This document shows, in pieces, positions 15,463 to 19,628 of a stretch of DNA of 19,628 bases. The position numbers were made by a program, and so were the translations under genes. How positions within the stretch are numbered: the stretch's first letter is position 1; each line of letters begins with the position of its first letter. The stretch is from JAXGTO01 sp040774885. GTDB lineage: Bacteria; Actinomycetota; Coriobacteriia; Coriobacteriales; Eggerthellaceae. Location: NCBI GenBank assembly GCA_040774885.1, contig JAXGTO010000033.1, positions 1 through 19,628 on the forward strand, given 5' to 3'. A model generated the notes under the pieces. That model made no database searches. It was not told where the DNA came from and saw only the letters and a program-made list of their open reading frames with translations.

Positions 15463-16005
15463 CTAGTAGATCTCCGGTTTCAACACCCCGATATAGGGAA
15501 GATTGCGATACTGCTCGGCATAGTCGAGTCCGTAGCCGACGATGAATTCATCGGGGCATTCGAAACCGACATAACGGCAGTCGATCTTGGCCTGTTGCAG
15601 GGTTTTCTTACGCAAGAGCGTCGCCACCGTAATGGATTCGGGCTTGCGCGACGAAAGGTTCTTGATGAGGTACTTGAGCGTGAGCCCGCTGTCGAGGATA
15701 TCTTCAGCGATGATCACGTGGCGGCCTTCCACCGACGAGGTGAGGTCCTTGAGGATGCGGACGACGCCCGAACTCTTGGCGCCGTTGCCGTACGACGAAA
15801 TGGCCATGTAATCCATTTCGACGGGCAGCTCGATTTCGCGGACCAAATCGGCCATGAAGATGGCGGCGCCGCGCAGCACGCTGATGACCAACGGCTTCTC
15901 GCCTTGGAAATCGTGCGTGATCTGGGCCCCCATCTCGGAAACACGACGCTGCAAATCCTCTTCGGTGAAGAGGATGCGCTCGATATCGTCATCCATGCGG
16001 TGCAT
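15463..16005 (-). CDS. hpt: Hypoxanthine phosphoribosyltransferase
   Basis: 180 aa, the normal bacterial length. It salvages hypoxanthine (and usually guanine) to IMP/GMP with PRPP, in the cytoplasm. SVLRGAAIFMADL is the pyrophosphate loop, MDYMAISSYG the flexible loop, and VIIAEDILDSGLTL (about 97-110) the PRPP-binding signature; PDEFIVGYGLDYAEQYRNLPYIG is the purine-binding C-terminus. ATG at 16003-16005 follows GAGAGG at about 8 nt; a second ATG three codons later is also possible. It lies in the tilS-hpt-ftsH order widely kept in Gram-positive bacteria, here split from tilS by maf. Confidence 0.96.
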   Translation of the reverse strand: MHRMDDDIERILFTEEDLQRRVSEMGAQITHDFQGEKPLVISVLRGAAIFMADLVREIELPVEMDYMAISSYGNGAKSSGVVRILKDLTSSVEGRHVIIAEDILDSGLTLKYLIKNLSSRKPESITVATLLRKKTLQQAKIDCRYVGFECPDEFIVGYGLDYAEQYRNLPYIGVLKPEIY

Positions 16006-16082
16006 TGTCCATGCCTCTCATCTGCGCCGAACACCGGCAACCTTGGCAGATTGCCTGCATCTGGCTCTTCTTTCAAGCAGCC

Positions 16083-16091
16083 AGTGTAGCA
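16083..16091 (-). promoter_or_regulatory. Candidate extended -10 promoter for hpt
   Basis: On the minus strand TGC precedes TACACT, forming an extended -10 (TGnTACACT) with an AT-rich stretch just upstream (16101-16112). No convincing -35 is seen. It would give a leader of about 70 nt before the hpt start, in the 142-bp gap between maf and hpt. Confidence 0.35.
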
Positions 16092-16147
16092 AATGACCTC
16101 GGTTTTTTATTCACAAGTCGGCAACGCAAGGCCCACTCCCACGGAAC

Positions 16148-16798
16148 TTACACGCCGCGCAGCTCGGGGAACGACTCCAAAAGGCGATCCACCGGCAATC
16201 CGACTATGGTGTCCCACGACCCGTCGTAGCGTTCCACCAACTTGCGCCCTTCGCCTTGGATGGCGTAAGCACCGGCTTTGTCGAAGCTCTCGCCGCACAG
16301 CAGATAATCGGAAATGGCGCGTTCATCGAGCTGTTTGAAGGTGACGTCGGCTGCATCGACGAACGAGCGCATGCCCAGCGAAACCTTGCCGTCGGGCGGA
16401 ACGAGCACCACCCAAACCGAAACCGCCGTGACAACCCGATGGGTGCGGCCTGAAAGACTGCGCAGCATCCGCTTGGCATCATCCACCGAAGTGGGTTTTC
16501 CGAAGATAACATCGTCGAGTACCACCATGGTATCCGCGCCGATGACCACGCAGGTTCCCCGGTACTCCTGGTCGGCCAAAACGATCTGGGTTACCGCGCC
16601 GGCCTTGCGCTCCGCCAACTTCTTGGCGGCTTCTTCGGGCTGGGCGGCTTCGGAAGGCTCGAGCGTCTCATCCACATCGGCGCTCATCACCCGGAAGGCA
16701 ACTCCCGCATCTTCGAGCAGCTGCTTGCGCCGCGGGCTGGCGCTGGCCAGCACGATGTCCAGCTGCGGCACTTCTTCTTGCGATGCGGTCATCATCAT
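16148..16798 (-). CDS. maf: Maf-family nucleoside triphosphate pyrophosphatase
   Basis: 216 aa. Maf proteins hydrolyse dTTP/UTP or modified nucleotides to monophosphates and are linked to septum inhibition and nucleotide-pool cleaning. The N-terminal LASASPRRKQLL signature (17-28), GADTMVVLDD, the GRTHRVVTAVSV segment and the KAGAYAIQG motif near the end support the YhdE-type (dTTP/UTP) group. It begins with three ATG codons in a row; the first overlaps the tilS stop as ATGA, indicating translational coupling. It is slightly longer than the usual 190 residues because of an extra loop before the GTCVVIGADT strand. Confidence 0.93.
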   Translation of the reverse strand: MMMTASQEEVPQLDIVLASASPRRKQLLEDAGVAFRVMSADVDETLEPSEAAQPEEAAKKLAERKAGAVTQIVLADQEYRGTCVVIGADTMVVLDDVIFGKPTSVDDAKRMLRSLSGRTHRVVTAVSVWVVLVPPDGKVSLGMRSFVDAADVTFKQLDERAISDYLLCGESFDKAGAYAIQGEGRKLVERYDGSWDTIVGLPVDRLLESFPELRGV

Positions 16799-17922
16799 CT
16801 CGCTTTCCTTCGTGCGCGATACGCCGCCATGGGCTCCACGCGCAGTCCGTGCTTGTTGGCAGAAAGGGCCAGGTCGCCCTGTATGTTTCCGGTGTATCCC
16901 GAAACCGGGACGCCATCGACGAATGCCGAGCAGACGGCCTCGACGCTCGAAGAATCAACCCGCACGTCGGCCCCGGTTATCAGATCCAAAACGGTGTGGG
17001 CGGCCCGGCGCTGCAAAGCCGCAGGGCTTGTGGCAAAGCCCGGCTGGAACAGGCAGCCCGATCCGTAGTCCACGGACCCGTCGGGCAACGACTGCAGCCA
17101 TGCGACCTCGTCGCGGATGAGGTCGTCGGCGGCGCCCTGCAGCAAGTCGTCTTCCTCGGCGATCTGGTTCATGGTACGGCACAGCACCTCGAGCAAACGG
17201 GGGTTGCGCTGCTCGGCGCGCGGAACGATCTCATGGCGCACATAGGCCCTGAATCGATCGGTATGCGCGTTGGTGGCGTCCTCGCGCCACAGGCATCCCT
17301 GGTCGTCTTCTACCATCGGCGACGCCGATTCTTCTTTGGCCCGCTGTTCAAGATAGTCGCGCAGGTCTTGCCGGTTCACGTCCAAGCAGGGACGCATCAC
17401 GCGTCCGTTGGCATAGCGCATGCTGCGAAACCCGCCCGGGCCCGTCCCCACTATCGAGCGCATGTAGAAATTCTCGACGCGGTCGTTTTGCGTATGGGCC
17501 GTGAAGATCCGACCTTCCGCGACCGGACGCTCCATCTGGCGGCACAGGCTTTCGAGCGCTTCGTCGGCGGCTTGGTAGCGTTCCCGCCGCGCCACCGCTT
17601 CCACGTTTTCGCCCGAGGCTTCGGCGGCGGCGGCCACATCCACTTCGCACAAGAAGAAAGGTATCCCGAGCGCTTCGGCCACACGCGCCACGAATTCGGC
17701 ATCGGCGGTGGAATCGGCTCCGCGCAGCTTGTGGTCGACATGCAAAAGAGCCAGCGGGCCCACCACGCCGGCATCGTGCAACCGTGCGGCGATATAGGCC
17801 AACGCCGTCGAATCGCTTCCGCCCGACACCATCAGGAGCACCGGTGTTTCACCATCGGCCAAGCCCCGCTGCGCAATCGTTTCGGCTACGCGACGCTCCA
17901 CTTGGGATAGATCTTCGTTCAT
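16795..17922 (-). CDS. tilS: tRNA(Ile)-lysidine synthase
   Basis: 375 aa. It uses ATP and lysine to convert cytidine 34 of tRNA-Ile(CAU) to lysidine, so that AUA codons are read as isoleucine. The PP-loop SGGSDS lies at 33-38, followed by HVDHKLRGADSTADAEFV and AHTQNDRVENFYMRSIVGTG, the family's conserved blocks; the C-terminal part is less conserved, as usual. ATG at 17920-17922 overlaps the rlmD stop (ATGA) and has GGAGGT 3 nt before it. It is in an operon with rlmD upstream and maf downstream. Confidence 0.95.
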   Translation of the reverse strand: MNEDLSQVERRVAETIAQRGLADGETPVLLMVSGGSDSTALAYIAARLHDAGVVGPLALLHVDHKLRGADSTADAEFVARVAEALGIPFFLCEVDVAAAAEASGENVEAVARRERYQAADEALESLCRQMERPVAEGRIFTAHTQNDRVENFYMRSIVGTGPGGFRSMRYANGRVMRPCLDVNRQDLRDYLEQRAKEESASPMVEDDQGCLWREDATNAHTDRFRAYVRHEIVPRAEQRNPRLLEVLCRTMNQIAEEDDLLQGAADDLIRDEVAWLQSLPDGSVDYGSGCLFQPGFATSPAALQRRAAHTVLDLITGADVRVDSSSVEAVCSAFVDGVPVSGYTGNIQGDLALSANKHGLRVEPMAAYRARRKAR

Positions 17923-19139
17923 CGCACCTCCAAAGAGCAGATGTTCTCGATGTGCCCGGTGTGCGGGAACATATCGACCGGTTGCATGGCCGTGCAGCGA
18001 TACCCGCCGGATTGCAGCTGCGCCACATCGCGCGCCTGCGTTTCGGGGTTGCAGGAAATATAGGCGATGCGACTCGGTTTGAGCGCGATCACCGCTTCGA
18101 TGAATTCACGGCTGGCGCCCGATCGGGGCGGGTCCATGAGGACGACGTCGATGTTCTCGCCCACCGCTGCGCGTTCGCGCATGAACGCCCCCGCATCCGC
18201 TGCGACGAATTCCGCATTGCCCACGCCGTTGTGCTGGGCGTTCTGCCCGGCATCGCGGATGGCGGCCGGCGTCTTGTCCACGCCGATGACGCGAACGTCG
18301 GGCGCGCTCTTGGCCGCCACAAGACCGATGGTGCCCGTACCGCAATAGGCATCGAGCACCGAATCGCCCGGACGCAGATCGGCCAGCTCGATGGCGCGGC
18401 GATACAGCACTTCGGTTTGGGCAGGATTGACCTGGTAAAACGATGTTGCTGAAATGCGGAAGCTCAAATCGCACAGCGTGTCCAAGATGAATCCGGGGCC
18501 GTACAGCACATGGTTTTCGGTGCCTAAAATGGCATTGGTGCGATGCGTGTTGACGTTTTGCACCACCGTGGTAATGGACGGAACGTGCCGTGCAACTTCA
18601 CGCGCAAACCCTTTGGCTCCGGTGAATTCGCGACCGTTGGTAACCAAGACCACCAGCACTTCGCCCGAATGCCAACCCACGCGCACCACGGCGTGACGCA
18701 GAAAACCGCGGCCGGTGTCTTCGTTGTACGGCTCCACGCCGAACTTTCCCATGACCTGCTTGATGGCGCGAATGACCTGCTGCCCCGCCGGATGCTCCAC
18801 TACGCAGCACGCGGTGTCCACCAGCTTGTGGGTGCCAGCCGCATACATCCCCGTCAAAATCCGCCTGCGCTGCTTGCCGCCGCGCTTCGCCGGCATCTTG
18901 GGCCCCGGCGCAAAGGGGGAAGCTATCTTGGTGCGAAAACGGAATGGGTCGTCCATGCCGGCAATGGGATAGATCAAACAGTCCTCATCGACCAGATCTT
19001 CGAACAGGTCGCGGATGCGAGCCTGCTTTTCTGCCAGCTGAAGGGCATAGGGCTCATCGATGCACGAGCATGCCCCGCACTGGGACGACGCAGTGCAGAT
19101 GGAAGGCAAAGTGTCAGTATGATTGCTCATGCGCTCCAT
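17919..19139 (-). CDS. rlmD: 23S rRNA (uracil-C5)-methyltransferase, RlmD/TrmA family
   Basis: 406 aa from ATG 19139; an ATG three codons later (19130) is also possible, and the in-frame stretch back to 19289 is rejected because it runs into the divergent gene. It methylates a uracil in 23S rRNA using SAM. C15, C21 and C24 form the CX5CX2C iron-sulphur motif, with a fourth cysteine at 111 or 112. There is no N-terminal TRAM domain. The SAM site LDAYCGTGTIGL is at 262-273, MDPPRSG follows, and the catalytic cysteine is C363 in SCNPETQARD. The exact target (U1939, U747 or a tRNA) cannot be told from sequence. It starts the rlmD-tilS-maf operon. Confidence 0.92.
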   Translation of the reverse strand: MERMSNHTDTLPSICTASSQCGACSCIDEPYALQLAEKQARIRDLFEDLVDEDCLIYPIAGMDDPFRFRTKIASPFAPGPKMPAKRGGKQRRRILTGMYAAGTHKLVDTACCVVEHPAGQQVIRAIKQVMGKFGVEPYNEDTGRGFLRHAVVRVGWHSGEVLVVLVTNGREFTGAKGFAREVARHVPSITTVVQNVNTHRTNAILGTENHVLYGPGFILDTLCDLSFRISATSFYQVNPAQTEVLYRRAIELADLRPGDSVLDAYCGTGTIGLVAAKSAPDVRVIGVDKTPAAIRDAGQNAQHNGVGNAEFVAADAGAFMRERAAVGENIDVVLMDPPRSGASREFIEAVIALKPSRIAYISCNPETQARDVAQLQSGGYRCTAMQPVDMFPHTGHIENICSLEVR

Positions 19140-19164
19140 TGTGCCACAGGTTCGCTGCTCGGCG

Positions 19165-19184
19165 TACAATGGATGCACCCATTG
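19165..19184 (+). promoter_or_regulatory. -10 box and overlapping palindrome before the small membrane protein
   Basis: TACAAT at 19165-19170 is a good -10 for the plus-strand gene; no good -35 is visible. CAATGG (19167-19172) and CCATTG (19179-19184) form perfect 6-bp arms around ATGCAC, overlapping the expected transcription start, a classic repressor position. It lies between divergent rlmD and the membrane gene. Confidence 0.4.
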
Positions 19185-19209
19185 GATTCCCCCACAAGGA
19201 GGAGCGCTT

Positions 19210-19581
19210 ATGAAATTCATCCTGCGTTGGCTCGGCACGGCCATTGCCGCCGCCGTGGCCGTATGGCTGGTGCCCGGCATCGACATCACCGGCGATCAGG
19301 TGTGGGTTGCCACCGCTGTATTTGCGCTGTTTTTGGCGCTTCTCGACATGGCCGTCAAACCTATTTTGCAGCTTATCAGCCTGCCCATCACCGTGCTCAC
19401 ACTGGGAATCTTCTACCTTGTGGTGAACACGCTCATGCTCTACCTTGCCGGCTGGCTTGCCAACGGTCTGTTCGGCGTCGGTTTCCAGATAGCCACATTC
19501 GGCAGCGCTTTCGTGGCCAGCATCGTGATCTCGATCGTGACCTCCATCCTCAACTCCATCACCGGAGCCAATGAAGCGTGA
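19210..19581 (+). CDS. Small four-helix membrane protein, YvlD / phage-holin-like (superfamily IV) family
   Basis: 123 aa, almost wholly hydrophobic, with four predicted membrane helices (about 4-22, 32-52, 56-82 and 92-116). The KFILRWLGTAIAAAVAVWLVPGI start, the LLDMAVKPILQLISLPITVLTLG block and FYLVVNTLMLYLAGWL match the YvlD/DUF360-type family, often labelled phage holin although most members are chromosomal and not phage-linked. In Bacillus, YvlD is tied to envelope stress; a role here is unknown. ATG at 19210 has a strong AAGGAGGAG at 19196-19204, which rules out the upstream in-frame start at 19123. No phage gene is nearby. Confidence 0.9.
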   Translation: MKFILRWLGTAIAAAVAVWLVPGIDITGDQVWVATAVFALFLALLDMAVKPILQLISLPITVLTLGIFYLVVNTLMLYLAGWLANGLFGVGFQIATFGSAFVASIVISIVTSILNSITGANEA

Positions 19582-19628
19582 GGCGGGCATATTTCCTTCG
19601 TTTGCTCGCTTACGCAGCGCCAGTGCGC
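19582..19628. other. Window end, no gene recognised
   Basis: Short sequence downstream of the membrane protein. I see no hairpin with T-run and no start with a ribosome site. Confidence 0.4.

Noticed and set aside
13126..16089. 987-codon plus-strand open frame opposite ftsH and hpt
   Set aside because: It is a shadow of two unmistakable genes; long antisense frames are common at this GC level.
16101..16106. T-run on the plus strand as an intrinsic terminator
   Set aside because: No GC-rich hairpin precedes it, and no plus-strand gene ends nearby.
19123..19209. Earlier start for the small membrane protein
   Set aside because: It would overlap the rlmD start and lacks a ribosome site; ATG 19210 has a near-perfect one.
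19140..19289. N-terminal extension of RlmD
   Set aside because: It overlaps the divergent membrane gene and its promoter and shows no conserved domain; the CX5CX2C cluster follows directly after ATG 19139.
19210..19581. Prophage holin
   Set aside because: The family name includes phage holin, but no lysin, tail or integrase gene is nearby and chromosomal members are common.

Overview
The window is high-GC bacterial chromosome with tightly packed genes. The gene content suggests a Gram-positive member of Actinomycetota, class Coriobacteriia (an Eggerthella/Slackia-type gut bacterium). This is inferred from protein resemblance, the fhs-fchA-folD cluster, the rlmD-tilS-maf/hpt-ftsH-folP cluster and an OmpR-type two-component pair; no rRNA or other taxonomic marker is present. 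No tRNA, rRNA, CRISPR array, insertion sequence or prophage was recognised.

Layout. (1) 71-3207, minus strand: a one-carbon operon transcribed fhs > fchA > folD, covering formate activation, cyclohydrolase and methylene-THF dehydrogenase. The FolD copy appears to lack the catalytic lysine and glutamine used for cyclohydrolase activity, so FchA probably supplies that step. (2) 3208-3452: divergent control region with an interrupted inverted repeat. (3) 3453-5188, plus strand: an OmpR-family response regulator and its membrane histidine kinase. The kinase probably starts upstream of its first ATG, at a non-AUG codon. (4) 5217-11728: an accessory block. It holds a DUF6933-type protein, an AT-richer gene encoding a GIY-YIG nuclease fused to a DUF2075/SF1-type helicase (a candidate defence or DNA-processing protein), an MFS efflux pump, a divergent hotdog thioesterase, a pentapeptide-repeat protein, and a convergent MATE efflux pump. 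(5) 11810-19139, minus strand: a housekeeping cluster transcribed rlmD > tilS > maf, then hpt > ftsH > folP-folK fusion, mostly with overlapping stops and starts. (6) 19210-19581, plus strand: a small four-helix membrane protein of the YvlD/phage-holin-like family, divergent from rlmD.

How the genes fit together. The window opens with folate-dependent one-carbon chemistry and ends with folate synthesis (FolP-FolK) in the classic tilS-hpt-ftsH neighbourhood. Between them, the accessory block carries transport, stress and possible anti-invader functions. The most interesting points are the apparently cyclohydrolase-dead FolD next to a dedicated cyclohydrolase, the compositionally distinct nuclease-helicase gene with its DUF6933 partner, the likely non-AUG start of the histidine kinase, and several inverted repeats at divergent or leader positions that look like operators or attenuators.
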